Positions 1 through 8,470 of a stretch of DNA of 64,000 nt are shown piece after piece. The position numbers and the translations under genes were made by a program. Position 1 is the first letter of the stretch, and each line of letters begins with the position of its first letter. The notes under the pieces were generated by a model that did no database searches, was not told the DNA's origin, and saw only the letters and a program-made list of their open reading frames with translations. Source of the stretch: Gemmatimonadota bacterium (lineage in GTDB: Bacteria; Gemmatimonadota; Gemmatimonadetes; Palauibacterales; Palauibacteraceae); contig JAJDUL010000015.1 of NCBI GenBank assembly GCA_022826685.1, forward strand, positions 55,667-119,666, read 5' to 3'.

Positions 1-42
1 CTGTTCGGGAGCCCCTTCGAGGCGGACGGAGAGCCCGGGTGA
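1..42 (+). CDS. 3' end of an upstream gene (partial)
   Basis: Frame 1 is open from the window edge to a TGA at 40-42 and encodes only LFGSPFEADGEPG. The stop overlaps the GTG start of hprK in a GTGA arrangement, which suggests the same transcription unit. The fragment is too short to identify. Confidence 0.45.
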   Translation: MFGSPFEADGEPG

Positions 43-995
43 CCCTCACGGTCGCGTCGCTGCTTCGGCGCAAGCGGGAGGCGTTCTCGCTCACGGTCGT
101 CGCCGGCGAGGCCGGCCTGGAGCGCGGCATCGAGGTACCGGAAGTCTCGTCGCCGGGACTCGCGCTGGCCGGCTACCGGGAGCGCTTCGTCTCCCAGCGG
201 GTGCTCATCTTCGGCGAAACGGAGATCGCCTACCTCGAGAGCCTCCGCGCTTCGGAGCGTGCCGCCGCCCTCACCTTCGTGTTCGAGTCCGGCGTTCCCT
301 GCGCGATCATCACCAAGAATCAGACAGCGCCGGTGGAACTCGTCTCCGCGGCGGAGGCGGCCGGCGTCGCCGTGCTCGAGACGCCTCTGAAGACGGGCGA
401 CTTCTACCGGCGGCTGCAGCCCTATCTCGAGGAAGAGTTCGCGCCGCGGACCTCTCTCCACGGATCTCTCGCGGATGTGTACGGGATCGGCCTCCTCTTC
501 ATCGGACCGTCCGGCATCGGCAAGAGCGAGTGCGTGCTCGATCTCGTGGAGCGGGGCCACCGCCTCGTCGCCGACGATCTCATCCTCGTACACCGACGCC
601 AGAGCGACATCCTTCTCGGGCGTGCGCACGAAAACCAGCGCCACCACATGGAGATCCGCGGCGTGGGCATCATCGACGTGCGCGCCATGTTCGGGATCCG
701 GGCCGTGCGCCAGCAGAAGCGGATCGAAGTCGTTGTCGAACTCGAGGTATGGGGAGAGCGCGACGACTACGATCGGACGGGTCTCGAGGCGGAGGAGTGC
801 GAGATTCTGGGCGTAACGCTGCCCAAGGTCCGCATTCCCCTGAACCCGGGAAAGAACATCACCGTCATCGCCGAAGTCGTGGCCATGAACCACCTCCTGC
901 GCTATTCAGGAGAAGACCCGGCGGCGGCTTTCGAGCGCGACCTCATCGAGCGCATGCGGCCGGTGCGCGACTACCTGGAATCCGATGACGAATGA
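39..995 (+). CDS. hprK: HPr kinase/phosphorylase
   Basis: Bifunctional enzyme that phosphorylates HPr on its regulatory serine using ATP and removes that phosphate again. The 318-residue protein has the usual two-part layout: an N-terminal domain of about 130 residues, then a kinase core with Walker A GPSGIGKSE near residues 156-164 and the family motif GVGIIDVRAMFG near 208-219. A histidine in SLHGSLADVYG precedes the P-loop as in the family. The GTG start overlaps the preceding stop by 3 nt, and the gene opens a run of PTS genes. The matching HPr in this window keeps the serine site, so the control loop looks functional. Confidence 0.93.
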   Translation: MTLTVASLLRRKREAFSLTVVAGEAGLERGIEVPEVSSPGLALAGYRERFVSQRVLIFGETEIAYLESLRASERAAALTFVFESGVPCAIITKNQTAPVELVSAAEAAGVAVLETPLKTGDFYRRLQPYLEEEFAPRTSLHGSLADVYGIGLLFIGPSGIGKSECVLDLVERGHRLVADDLILVHRRQSDILLGRAHENQRHHMEIRGVGIIDVRAMFGIRAVRQQKRIEVVVELEVWGERDDYDRTGLEAEECEILGVTLPKVRIPLNPGKNITVIAEVVAMNHLLRYSGEDPAAAFERDLIERMRPVRDYLESDDE

Positions 996-1386
996 CCGGG
1001 TCCGCGGCGTCGTCGTGGCGCACGCGGAGCTCGCGCGGGCCCTCGTGTCCGCCGTCGAGTCCATCAGCGGCGTCCGGGGCGCCCTGCGTGCCGTGAGCAA
1101 CGAAGGCCTGGGACCCGACGAACTCGCCGAGATCATCGGAGAGGCGGCGGGGGAGGCGGAGACGATCCTCTTCGTGGATCTCGCGGGCGGCAGCTGCGGT
1201 CTGGCCGGCCTTCAGCACGTGCGGGAGAGCCGATGCTGCGCGTGGGTCGCCGGCGTCAACCTCCCGATGCTGCTCGACTTCGTCTTTCATCGCGAAATGC
1301 CGATCGCGACGCTCGTCCCCCGTCTTGTCCGGAAGGGGCAGGCCGGGCTGCGCGCGCACCCGTCTCCGCCGGCCGGGACCGACTGA
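985..1386 (+). CDS. PTS EIIA component, mannose family
   Basis: Cytoplasmic phosphocarrier of a mannose-type PTS permease, taking phosphate from HPr and passing it to EIIB. At 133 residues it fits a stand-alone EIIA-Man domain. The N-terminal strand GVVVAHAELARAL carries the expected phosphorylatable histidine near residue 13, and LFVDLAGGS and VAGVNLPMLLD match the later conserved core of the fold. The ATG start overlaps the end of hprK by 11 nt. The substrate cannot be read from sequence, and no sugar catabolic gene lies beside it, so the PTS could serve regulation as much as uptake. Confidence 0.85.
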   Translation: MTNDRVRGVVVAHAELARALVSAVESISGVRGALRAVSNEGLGPDELAEIIGEAAGEAETILFVDLAGGSCGLAGLQHVRESRCCAWVAGVNLPMLLDFVFHREMPIATLVPRLVRKGQAGLRAHPSPPAGTD

Positions 1387-1395
1387 GCGGAACCC

Positions 1396-1875
1396 GTGCC
1401 GCTCGAACTCCTGCGGATCGATGAGCGTCTGATTCACGGCCAGGTACTCGTGGGGTGGGGGCGTCCACTGGACCTCGACTTCTACATCGTCGTCGATGAC
1501 GCTCTCGCTTCCAGCGAGTGGGAGCAGGAGCTCTGGGCCAGCGCGCTCGCCGACGAGGAGAGCGCGGAATTCCTGGCGGTGGACGAGGCGGTCCGGCGCT
1601 TCGGGGAACTCGGTGGCCGGACGGCCCGCGGCGCGCTCCTGACGCGGGATACGCGGACGATGCGGGCGCTGGCCGAGCGCGGCTGCCTCGACGGGCGAAC
1701 CGTAAACGTCGGAGGCGTGTACGCCGCGAAGGGGCGGAAGAAGATCCTGGACTACGTCCATCTCTCGCCGAAGGAGATCGAGGACCTGCGGGTGATCGGT
1801 GAGCGCGCTTCCGTGAGCGCACGGAGCCTCCCCACCGCGCGGGAGGTTCGTCTCGACGCGCGGAAGCTCCGATGA
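1396..1875 (+). CDS. PTS EIIB component, mannose family
   Basis: Phosphotransfer subunit that accepts phosphate from EIIA and donates it to the transported sugar. The N-terminus contains the EIIB-Man signature RIDERLIHGQVLVGWG, including the phosphoacceptor histidine near residue 14. The 159-residue length is normal for this domain. The start is GTG, 9 nt after the EIIA stop. With separate A, B, C and D genes in order, every protein component of a mannose-class permease is present. Confidence 0.9.
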   Translation: MPLELLRIDERLIHGQVLVGWGRPLDLDFYIVVDDALASSEWEQELWASALADEESAEFLAVDEAVRRFGELGGRTARGALLTRDTRTMRALAERGCLDGRTVNVGGVYAAKGRKKILDYVHLSPKEIEDLRVIGERASVSARSLPTAREVRLDARKLR

Positions 1876-2570
1876 CGGGCGTCGAGCTTTCGGCCGCCGA
1901 CTGGGCGCTGGCCTGCCTGCTCGGGGCGGCCGTCGGTCTCGACGGGGTGTCCTGGCCGCAGGCCATGTGGTCCCGGCCCATCGTGGCAGGCACGCTGGGA
2001 GGGCTGCTCTTCGGGGCCCCCGCCGCGGGGTGCCTGGTCGGAGTCTGGCTGGAAATCGTTCTGTCGCGGCACCCCCCCTTCGGCGGCGCGCGGCACCCGG
2101 AGACCGGACCCGCCGCCTTCATGGCCGGAGCCGCCTACGCGGCCGCCGGCGATGGCGCCCCGATCGGAATCGTCGCCGCGGTCGCGGTCGGCTGGGCGAT
2201 CGGGTGGACGGGCGCCCACTCGGTGACCCTCCTTCGACGCGTGACGCCGAGCCTCGTCTCGCGACCCGAAGGCTTCCGCGGCGGAGCGGCCGCCCTCGCG
2301 CGACGCCACAGGCTGGCGATCGCCCTCGACGCATTGCGCGCCGGACTCCTCGTCGCCGCGCTATTCGTGCCTTCCGTGCTGTTCGTTCGTTTGCTGTCGA
2401 CGCAGCCGTCCGGCGCGGCGGGCGCCGCGTGGTGGCCGGTTGTCGCGGGGCTTGGCCTCGCCGGCGCCGCGGGCGTCGCGGCGCGCGGGCTCGGCGCGCG
2501 AGGCCGCCACTGGCCGGCGCTGGCCGCGGGATGTGTTCTCGGGACCCTGCTCGTCCAGGTGTTCGCATGA
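1872..2570 (+). CDS. PTS EIIC component, mannose family
   Basis: Integral membrane subunit forming part of the sugar channel of a mannose-class PTS. The 232 residues contain several hydrophobic helices (for example LACLLGAAVGLDGVSWPQA near 13-31 and helices near 155-175 and 185-230). The segment GTLGGLLFGAPAAGCLVG near 38-55 resembles the glycine-rich region of EIIC-Man. The ATG overlaps the EIIB stop in an ATGA. The sequence is more divergent than EIIB, so position in the operon supports the call as much as motifs do. Confidence 0.75.
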   Translation: MTGVELSAADWALACLLGAAVGLDGVSWPQAMWSRPIVAGTLGGLLFGAPAAGCLVGVWLEIVLSRHPPFGGARHPETGPAAFMAGAAYAAAGDGAPIGIVAAVAVGWAIGWTGAHSVTLLRRVTPSLVSRPEGFRGGAAALARRHRLAIALDALRAGLLVAALFVPSVLFVRLLSTQPSGAAGAAWWPVVAGLGLAGAAGVAARGLGARGRHWPALAAGCVLGTLLVQVFA

Positions 2571-3295
2571 GGCCGCGCAAGAAGGACTTCGTACGCGCCA
2601 TTTCGCGCAGTTTCTCCATCCAGGGCTCATGGAACGACCGTACGATGACGGGGCCCGGGATGGCGCATGCGCTCGCACCGCTGCTCGCGCGCATTCACGA
2701 GGAGGATCCCGCCGCGTTCCGCCGGGCCGTCCAGCGCCACTCGCGAGCCTTCAATGCGCATCCGTATCTGGCGCCCGTGGCGATCGGGGCCCTCGCGCGC
2801 CTCGAATTCGATGGAGAGGACCCCGACACCCTGTTGCGCTTCCGCTCCGCGCTCCGCGCGCCGCTGGGAGCGCTGGGCGACGGGATCGCGTGGGCCGGAT
2901 GGCGGCCCTTCTGCGGGTCCGCCGCGGCCATCGGGTTCGTGCTTGGACTCGACCCGCTGTTCGCCGCCGCCGCTTTCCTTCTCCTGTACAATGCCGGCCA
3001 CCTCGCCCTACGCGTTTGGGGGCTGCGCTGCGGCTGGCGGTCGGGCCGGTCCGTGGCCTCCGCGTTGAAGCGCGCCCCTCTGCGCCGGATCGAGAGAGTG
3101 CTCGTGCCGGCAAACCAGGTGCTCATCGGGGTCCTCGCCGCGCTGCTCGTGGGCCAACTTCCGGGAACCGGTCACACCGTCTGGTGGGGCGGCGGTGCAG
3201 TCATCGCGGCGTTGATGGGTTACTTTATCCCCCGACACATCTCGGCGGTCGCCATGGCGAGCCTGCTTGCCGCGTGCGCGGTGTGGCTCCTGTGA
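2567..3295 (+). CDS. PTS EIID component, mannose family
   Basis: Second membrane component of the mannose-class PTS, unique to this family. The start is the ATG overlapping the EIIC stop; the reading frame is open further upstream, but that part is shadow of EIIC. The 242-residue protein begins with a cytoplasmic region containing SIQGSWNDRTMTGPGMAHAL, close to the EIID N-terminal pattern, and RHSRAFNAHPYLAPVAIGA matches the conserved FNTHP-like stretch. Hydrophobic helices lie near 125-150 and in the last 70 residues. Confidence 0.85.
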   Translation: MRPRKKDFVRAISRSFSIQGSWNDRTMTGPGMAHALAPLLARIHEEDPAAFRRAVQRHSRAFNAHPYLAPVAIGALARLEFDGEDPDTLLRFRSALRAPLGALGDGIAWAGWRPFCGSAAAIGFVLGLDPLFAAAAFLLLYNAGHLALRVWGLRCGWRSGRSVASALKRAPLRRIERVLVPANQVLIGVLAALLVGQLPGTGHTVWWGGGAVIAALMGYFIPRHISAVAMASLLAACAVWLL

Positions 3296-3374
3296 GCGTC
3301 CCGACAGGCGGTACAGCCTGCCGCGACGCACGGCCCGACGCCGATCGTTCGCTCGACCGGGGCGGAGAATTTCT

Positions 3375-3683
3375 GTGACGGTACGACACGAAGCAGCGGT
3401 ACGTATTCAGAACCGGCTGGGGCTGCACGCCCGCCCGGCCGCGGAGTTCGTTAAGCTGGCGAGCAGGTTCCGGGCCGAGGTGTGGGTCGAGAAGGATGAG
3501 CTGGAGGTGAACGGGAAGAGCATCATGGGCGTGATGATGCTCGCGGCCGAGGCCGGCGCCTCCATCCGTATCCGGGCCGCGGGATCCGACGCGGAAAACG
3601 CCGTCGATTCCCTCACCGAACTCGTCCTGTCCGGGTTCAGCGAGGAACTCGTTCCGGACGCGGACATGGACGGCCTTGCGTGA
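3375..3683 (+). CDS. ptsH: Phosphocarrier protein HPr
   Basis: Small phosphocarrier shuttling phosphate from enzyme I to EIIA. GTG at 3375 follows a GGCGGAG ribosome-binding site and gives 102 residues, slightly longer than the usual 85-90. GLHARPAAEF contains the active-site histidine. VNGKSIMGVMML contains the regulatory serine (Ser46 equivalent), which is the HprK target. The serine site together with hprK in a diderm genome suggests HPr-Ser-P regulation. The next gene starts on the overlapping GTGA. Confidence 0.95.
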   Translation: MTVRHEAAVRIQNRLGLHARPAAEFVKLASRFRAEVWVEKDELEVNGKSIMGVMMLAAEAGASIRIRAAGSDAENAVDSLTELVLSGFSEELVPDADMDGLA

Positions 3684-5419
3684 GCGAGGTCATTCACGGG
3701 ATCGGCGCCGCGCCGGGGCGCGCTCTCGGCGTCGCTCGGCGACTCGAGCGCCATGAGTGGCGACCGGAGCACCGGACGATCCCGTCCGACACGGTCGAGC
3801 GCGAAGTCGCGCGTTTCGAGGAGGCGCGGGCCTGGGCCGCCGACCGCGTGCGGGACACACGCGAAGAGGCCGCTCGCTCGCTGGGCGAGGTGGAAGCGAA
3901 CATCTTCGACCCGCAGATCCTCATCCTCTCGGACCCCGACCTCGTCGCGGGCACGATCCGCTATATCCGCGAGAACTTCCTCTCCGCGGAGCGTGCTTTC
4001 GATTGGCGCCTGACCGAACTTCGGACGGCGATCGTCGAGGCGGGGCACTTCATGGTCGTCGACCGGCTGGCCGACCTGCGGGACATCCGATCCCGCGTGC
4101 TCGCGCGGCTCACCGGGCGCAACGAAGATCCCCTCGCCCTGCCGGAGGAGCCCGGGCTCATCGCCATCGACGACCTCACGCCCAGCTTCGCGGTGCGCCT
4201 CGATCCGGAACTCGTCCTCGGCGTGGCGAGCGGATCCGGGTCCCGGACCTCGCATAGCACACTGGTCGTCCGCTCGCTCGGGATTCCGGCGGTCGTCGGA
4301 CTCGGCGCCGACCTCGCGAAGATCGAAGACGGCACCACCGTTCTCCTCGACGGAGGCAACGGTCGCGTCCTGCTCGAACCCACGGAGGCCGAGACGGCGG
4401 CACACCTGCATATGGTCCGCCGCCTTTCCGGGCGTCCCGCCGCCGACCTGACCCGCGAACCCGAGCCTCTGCTGACGGCAGACGGGGTCCGCGTGCATCT
4501 TCGCGCCAACATCGATCAACCGCACGATGTGCCGGCGGCCCGGCGCGTGGGTGCCGAGGGGGTCGGACTCTTCCGGTCCGAATTCCTCGTCATCGGGCGG
4601 AGAGTGATTCCAAGCGAAGAGGAGCAGTACGAAGCCTACCGAGAGGTCGTGGACGGCTTCCCGAACCAGCCCGTGACGCTCCGGACGTTCGATATCGGCG
4701 GTGACAAGTTCCCGCTCTTTCTCGACCTCCCTCCGGAGGAAAACCCCTACCTGGGCTGGCGCGCGATCCGCGTCTGCCTGGACCGGCCCCAGCTCTTCCG
4801 CAACCAGTTGCGCGCCGCGATCCGGGCCGGCGGACCGAAGGCCCGCATGCGGATCCTGGTCCCGTTCGTCATCTGTGAGACCGAGATCCTGCGCACGAAG
4901 GAGATCGTGGCGGAAGTCGGCCGCGAACTGGGTCAGACGGAGCCCGTCTCCTTCGGGGTGATGGTGGAAACGCCCGCGCTTGCGGACACGCTCGATCTCG
5001 TGGGACGGCACCTGGACTTCATCAGCCTCGGCACGAACGACCTCACGCAGTATTCCCTGGCAGTGGACCGGGGCAACGCCCGACTCCAGCATCTCTCGAA
5101 CCCGATGCATCCGGCGCTCGTCCGCAGCTACGAGCGGGTCTTCAACGCGGCCAGCGCCCTCGGCCTCGATATCGGCGTGTGCGGAGACCTCGCCGCGGAA
5201 CCTGTGGGGCTCGCGCTTCTGCTCGCCCTCGGCTACCGGGATTTCAGTCTCGCGCCCGCGTCGATTCCCGAGGTGAGGGAACTCGTGGGGCTCCTTTCCG
5301 TGGCGGAGCTGTCGGAGCTCTGGAGCCGCGCCGACACCCTGTCCGGGATGCCGGGGGAACTCCTCGCGCGGCTGGAGGACGCCATTCCGGTGGAGCCGTC
5401 ACCGCTGTACGTGTCCTGA
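3680..5419 (+). CDS. ptsI: PTS enzyme I (phosphoenolpyruvate-protein phosphotransferase)
   Basis: Starts the PTS cascade by transferring phosphate from phosphoenolpyruvate to itself and then to HPr. At 579 residues it is full length. The phosphohistidine motif [11 protein letters not shown] centres on His about 192. The PEP-binding TIM barrel shows [30 protein letters not shown] and [17 protein letters not shown], and near the C-terminus [10 protein letters not shown] (the catalytic cysteine region). The GTG overlaps the ptsH stop by 3 nt. Confidence 0.96.
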   Translation: MSEVIHGIGAAPGRALGVARRLERHEWRPEHRTIPSDTVEREVARFEEARAWAADRVRDTREEAARSLGEVEANIFDPQILILSDPDLVAGTIRYIRENFLSAERAFDWRLTELRTAIVEAGHFMVVDRLADLRDIRSRVLARLTGRNEDPLALPEEPGLIAIDDLTPSFAVRLDPELVLGVASGSGSRTSHSTLVVRSLGIPAVVGLGADLAKIEDGTTVLLDGGNGRVLLEPTEAETAAHLHMVRRLSGRPAADLTREPEPLLTADGVRVHLRANIDQPHDVPAARRVGAEGVGLFRSEFLVIGRRVIPSEEEQYEAYREVVDGFPNQPVTLRTFDIGGDKFPLFLDLPPEENPYLGWRAIRVCLDRPQLFRNQLRAAIRAGGPKARMRILVPFVICETEILRTKEIVAEVGRELGQTEPVSFGVMVETPALADTLDLVGRHLDFISLGTNDLTQYSLAVDRGNARLQHLSNPMHPALVRSYERVFNAASALGLDIGVCGDLAAEPVGLALLLALGYRDFSLAPASIPEVRELVGLLSVAELSELWSRADTLSGMPGELLARLEDAIPVEPSPLYVS

Positions 5420-5441
5420 CCCCCAGGCGGCGACGTTGCCT

Positions 5442-5457
5442 CCGCCCGGCCGGGCGG
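5442..5457. repeat. 16-nt perfect palindrome between ptsI and metK
   Basis: CCGCCCGGCCGGGCGG is its own reverse complement. It lies 23 nt after the ptsI stop and about 70 nt before metK. It could form the stem of a terminator or be a protein-binding site, but no T-run follows it, so a classical intrinsic terminator is not supported. Confidence 0.4.
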
Positions 5458-5525
5458 CCACTATCTTGGCCGCTACGCCTCCCGCGGCACTCCGCCGCAA
5501 ACCTCCAAGTGGGAGAATCAGCTTC

Positions 5526-6668
5526 GTGAAGGGGATACAACCGTTTTCCTCCGAATCCGTGACCGAGGGACACCCCGACAAGATCGCGGACCAGATCTCG
5601 GACGCGGTCCTGGACAGGATCCTCGCGGAGGACGACCGGGGCCGGGTCGCATGCGAGACACTCGTGACGACCGGCCTCGTCCTCGTGACCGGCGAGATCA
5701 CGACGGCCGCCCGGATCGACATCGCGGCCATCGCCCGGAAAGTGCTGCGCGATATCGGCTATACGCGCGCGGAGCACGGGATCCAGTGGGACACGTGCAG
5801 CGTACTCACCGCAATCGACGAGCAGTCGGCGAACATCGCCCAGGGTGTGGACGTCGGTGGCGCCGGTGATCAGGGGATGATGTTCGGATACGCGACCGAT
5901 GAGACGCCGGAGCTGATGCCCCTGCCCATCATGCTGGCGCACGCGCTGGTGAAACGCCTCGCCGATGTGCGGCGATCCGGCGGCATCGGCTGGCTGCGGC
6001 CGGACGGGAAGGCCCAGGTGTCGGTCGAATACCGGGACGGGGAACCGAACCGCGTCACGGCGGTGGTCGTCTCGGCCCAGCACGACGGGGACATCGCGCA
6101 GGATGAAATCGAGGCGACGGTCCGGGAAGAGGTCATCGGGCCCGTGCTGCCGGACGAGCTCTACGACGAAAGCCGCGCACAGTGTCACATCAACCCCACG
6201 GGCCGTTTCGAGATCGGCGGACCGCAGGGCGACGCGGGCCTCACGGGGCGGAAGATCATCGTGGATACGTACGGCGGCCTGGGCCGGCACGGCGGCGGCG
6301 CCTTTTCGGGGAAGGACCCGTCGAAGGTCGACCGCTCCGCGGCCTACGCCGCGCGCTGGATCGCGAAGAACATCGTCGCGGCGGAACTCGCGCGGCGGGC
6401 GGAGGTCCAGCTCGCTTACGCCATCGGCGTCGACGAGCCGGTCAGCGTGATGGTCGACACCTTCGGCACCGGGCGCCGGCCGGACGACGAACTCGCCCGC
6501 CGGGTGACGGAGGTCTTCGATCTTCGGCCGCGGGCGATCATCGAGCGGCTCGGACTTCGCAAGCCGATCTACCGCCGCACGGCCGCCTACGGGCATTTCG
6601 GCCGGGAGCCCGAAGGCGACGGGTTCACATGGGAGAGAACCGATCGGATCGATGCCCTGGCGGGATAG
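5526..6668 (+). CDS. metK: S-adenosylmethionine synthetase
   Basis: Makes S-adenosylmethionine from methionine and ATP in the cytoplasm. The GTG at 5526 follows a GGGAG element and gives 380 residues, typical for the family; the frame is open earlier but has no family sequence there. Motifs include [20 protein letters not shown] near the N-terminus (ATP and Mg binding), the [12 protein letters not shown] loop, the C-terminal-domain signature [20 protein letters not shown], and [16 protein letters not shown]. It is monocistronic or paired with the following nuclease-domain gene. I saw no SAM riboswitch upstream. Confidence 0.96.
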   Translation: MKGIQPFSSESVTEGHPDKIADQISDAVLDRILAEDDRGRVACETLVTTGLVLVTGEITTAARIDIAAIARKVLRDIGYTRAEHGIQWDTCSVLTAIDEQSANIAQGVDVGGAGDQGMMFGYATDETPELMPLPIMLAHALVKRLADVRRSGGIGWLRPDGKAQVSVEYRDGEPNRVTAVVVSAQHDGDIAQDEIEATVREEVIGPVLPDELYDESRAQCHINPTGRFEIGGPQGDAGLTGRKIIVDTYGGLGRHGGGAFSGKDPSKVDRSAAYAARWIAKNIVAAELARRAEVQLAYAIGVDEPVSVMVDTFGTGRRPDDELARRVTEVFDLRPRAIIERLGLRKPIYRRTAAYGHFGREPEGDGFTWERTDRIDALAG

Positions 6669-6701
6669 GCGTCAGCTCCCCGAAAGGAACCGGGGACCGG
6701 G

Positions 6702-7241
6702 ATGACGGAGTCCGGGATGCGGGAGGTTGCCGTGGCCAGCCTCGGGCTCGACAAGACGACGGGCGCTCCCGTCGTCATCCTCAAGGAGAAGGACGGCGAG
6801 CGTTTCCTCCCGATCTGGATCGGACCCGGCGAGGCCTCGGCGATCGCGATGGAACTCGCCGGCGTCCAGTTCACGCGTCCCCTCACACACGATCTCTTCA
6901 ACGCCGTGGTGCGCGGGTTGGACAGCGCCTTCGTCCGCGTACTGATCACGAAGGTCGTCGACAACACCTACTACGCGTCGCTCGTGTTTCGGCGGGAGGA
7001 CGAGTTCATCTCCATCGACGCCCGCCCCAGCGACAGCATCGCGCTGGCCCTTCGCGCCGGGGTCCCGATTCACGCGGCGGAGAGTCTCCTCGAGGCGAGC
7101 GCCTTCGAGATCGATGAGACCGGGATGGAGGGGGAAGAGGCGCCGCCCCCCGAGACCGGGCCCTCCCGCGCCCCGGACGAGCCGCTGAGCGACTATCTCA
7201 AGGGGCTCGATCCAGAGGACTTCGGCCGCTTCGAGCCCTGA
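6702..7241 (+). CDS. Bifunctional nuclease (BFN, DUF151) domain protein
   Basis: A 179-residue protein that matches the BFN/DUF151 fold over its first 130 residues: VILKEKDGERFLPIWIGPGEA, FTRPLTHDLF and ISIDARPSDSIALALRAGVP are characteristic. The biochemical role of the bacterial proteins is poorly defined; the plant relative was reported to have nuclease activity. The last 45 residues are acidic and proline-rich and probably disordered. The ATG lies 33 nt downstream of metK. Confidence 0.8.
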   Translation: MTESGMREVAVASLGLDKTTGAPVVILKEKDGERFLPIWIGPGEASAIAMELAGVQFTRPLTHDLFNAVVRGLDSAFVRVLITKVVDNTYYASLVFRREDEFISIDARPSDSIALALRAGVPIHAAESLLEASAFEIDETGMEGEEAPPPETGPSRAPDEPLSDYLKGLDPEDFGRFEP

Positions 7242-7299
7242 GGAGCGCGAAGAGCCGTCTGGCAGGCCGTACAGCGGTTTCTTGCGCGTCGCGGACGGT

Positions 7300-7475
7300 G
7301 GCGCCCATTTTGGCGGCGACGCGCGGACATGGAGGGGCAAACGGAAGTCGGTGAGAATCCGGCGCGGCCCCGCCACTGTGAGAGGCCCGACCGAGCGGTC
7401 GGCCTCGAGCCAGGAGACGTGTTCCTCCATGCCCCCGGCAGCCTGTTGCTGCCAACGCATGCTCTTCGCGGGAAG
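7300..7475 (+). promoter_or_regulatory. Cobalamin (adenosylcobalamin) riboswitch
   Basis: The region carries the conserved B12-element core in order: GAAGTCGGTGAGAATCCGGC, GCGGCCCCGCCACTGTGA and GAGCCAGGAGACGTG (the B12 box is about 7402-7421). It lies upstream of btuF-btuC-btuD, which fits known B12-controlled import operons. Boundaries are approximate because the outer P1 helix was not folded computationally. Confidence 0.93.
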
Positions 7476-7510
7476 GGCGGGGTCCTCCGTCGCGCCGGGT
7501 CCCGGCGCGC

Positions 7511-7537
7511 TCCCCCGTTCGGACTGGAAGCGGGGGA
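7511..7537 (+). promoter_or_regulatory. Shine-Dalgarno-sequestering hairpin (riboswitch expression platform)
   Basis: TCCCCCG (7511-7517) is the exact complement of CGGGGGA (7531-7537), leaving a 13-nt loop. The right arm is the purine-rich Shine-Dalgarno of btuF, four bases before its ATG. Formation of this stem would hide the ribosome-binding site, so control is probably at translation initiation. A nearby near-palindrome GCGCCGGGTCCCGGCGC (about 7494-7510) may be an alternative or extending element. Confidence 0.6.
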
Positions 7538-7540
7538 TGG

Positions 7541-8470
7541 ATGTCGGACAACATGGCCCGGTCGCTTGCCGTCCTCTCCGTGGCGCTCGCCGCGGCCTGT
7601 GGCGCGCCCGGCACGGCCGGCGGTGGCGACGCCCCGAGTCGGGACGTGGCCGCGCGGGCCGAACCGCGCCGCATAGTCTCCCTCATCCCGACGGCGACGG
7701 AGATCCTCTTCGACCTCGGAGCCGGAGACCGGCTCGTGGGCCGCACGCGCTGGGGCGTCCATCCGCCCGCGGCCCGTCGGATCCCCGACGTCGGCGACGG
7801 CATCCGTCCATCGTTGGAGGCCGTCCTCGCCCGGGACCCCGATCTCGTGATCCTCTATGATGGGGAAACGAATCGGGAAAGCCGGGAGAGGCTGCAGCGT
7901 CTCGGCGTGCCGACCCTCGCCCTTCGACACGACACCCTGGAGGATCTGCGCCTCAATGTCCTCCTCCTCGGCGAGCTTGTGGGCTGTCCGGAAGGGGGGA
8001 GCGCGCTGGTCGGCCGGATTGACCGTGGGCTCGCTGCCGTTTCCCGGCGGACGGAGGGTCGTCCGCGCGTTCGCGTCTACTACGACGCCTGGGCCGATCC
8101 GCCGATGACGATCGGCGGCGGCAGTTTCATCGATTCGCTGATCACGATCGCCGGCGGGGCCAATGTGTTCGGCGATCTCGAGACGATCGCGCCGCGGGTG
8201 AGTCTCGAGGCGATCATCGACCGCAATCCGGAACGGATCCTCGTCTCCGTTGCCCCGGAAGCCCTCCACCGGCGCCCGAACGTCGCGACGCGCCACGGGT
8301 GGGAACGGATCCCCGCAGTCGCGGCCGGTCGGATCTCCACGCTGGATCGCGATGTCGTGAGCCGCCTCGGCCCGCGCGTGGCGGAGGCGGCGTGGTCCAT
8401 CGCGGAGGCGCTGCACGGAGAACTGCCGGCGGGCGCTCCGGAGCCGGTCGCGGTTTCGTGCTCCTCATGA
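7541..8470 (+). CDS. btuF: Cobalamin ABC transporter substrate-binding lipoprotein
   Basis: Captures vitamin B12 or a related corrinoid for the BtuCD importer. The 309-residue protein begins with a lipoprotein signal whose lipobox is LAAAC (Cys about 20), so it is membrane-anchored in the periplasm. The mature part has the BtuF-type fold: RRIVSLIPTATEILFDLGAG, VGRTRWGVHP, then a helical backbone and the second lobe beginning RVRVYYDAWADPPMTIGGG. It lies directly behind the cobalamin riboswitch and its stop overlaps btuC by 4 nt. An iron-siderophore binder is the alternative; the riboswitch argues for B12. Confidence 0.9.
   Translation: MSDNMARSLAVLSVALAAACGAPGTAGGGDAPSRDVAARAEPRRIVSLIPTATEILFDLGAGDRLVGRTRWGVHPPAARRIPDVGDGIRPSLEAVLARDPDLVILYDGETNRESRERLQRLGVPTLALRHDTLEDLRLNVLLLGELVGCPEGGSALVGRIDRGLAAVSRRTEGRPRVRVYYDAWADPPMTIGGGSFIDSLITIAGGANVFGDLETIAPRVSLEAIIDRNPERILVSVAPEALHRRPNVATRHGWERIPAVAAGRISTLDRDVVSRLGPRVAEAAWSIAEALHGELPAGAPEPVAVSCSS

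Noticed and set aside
5442..5457. Intrinsic terminator after ptsI
   Set aside because: The palindrome is perfect but has no downstream T-run, so it is listed only as a repeat.
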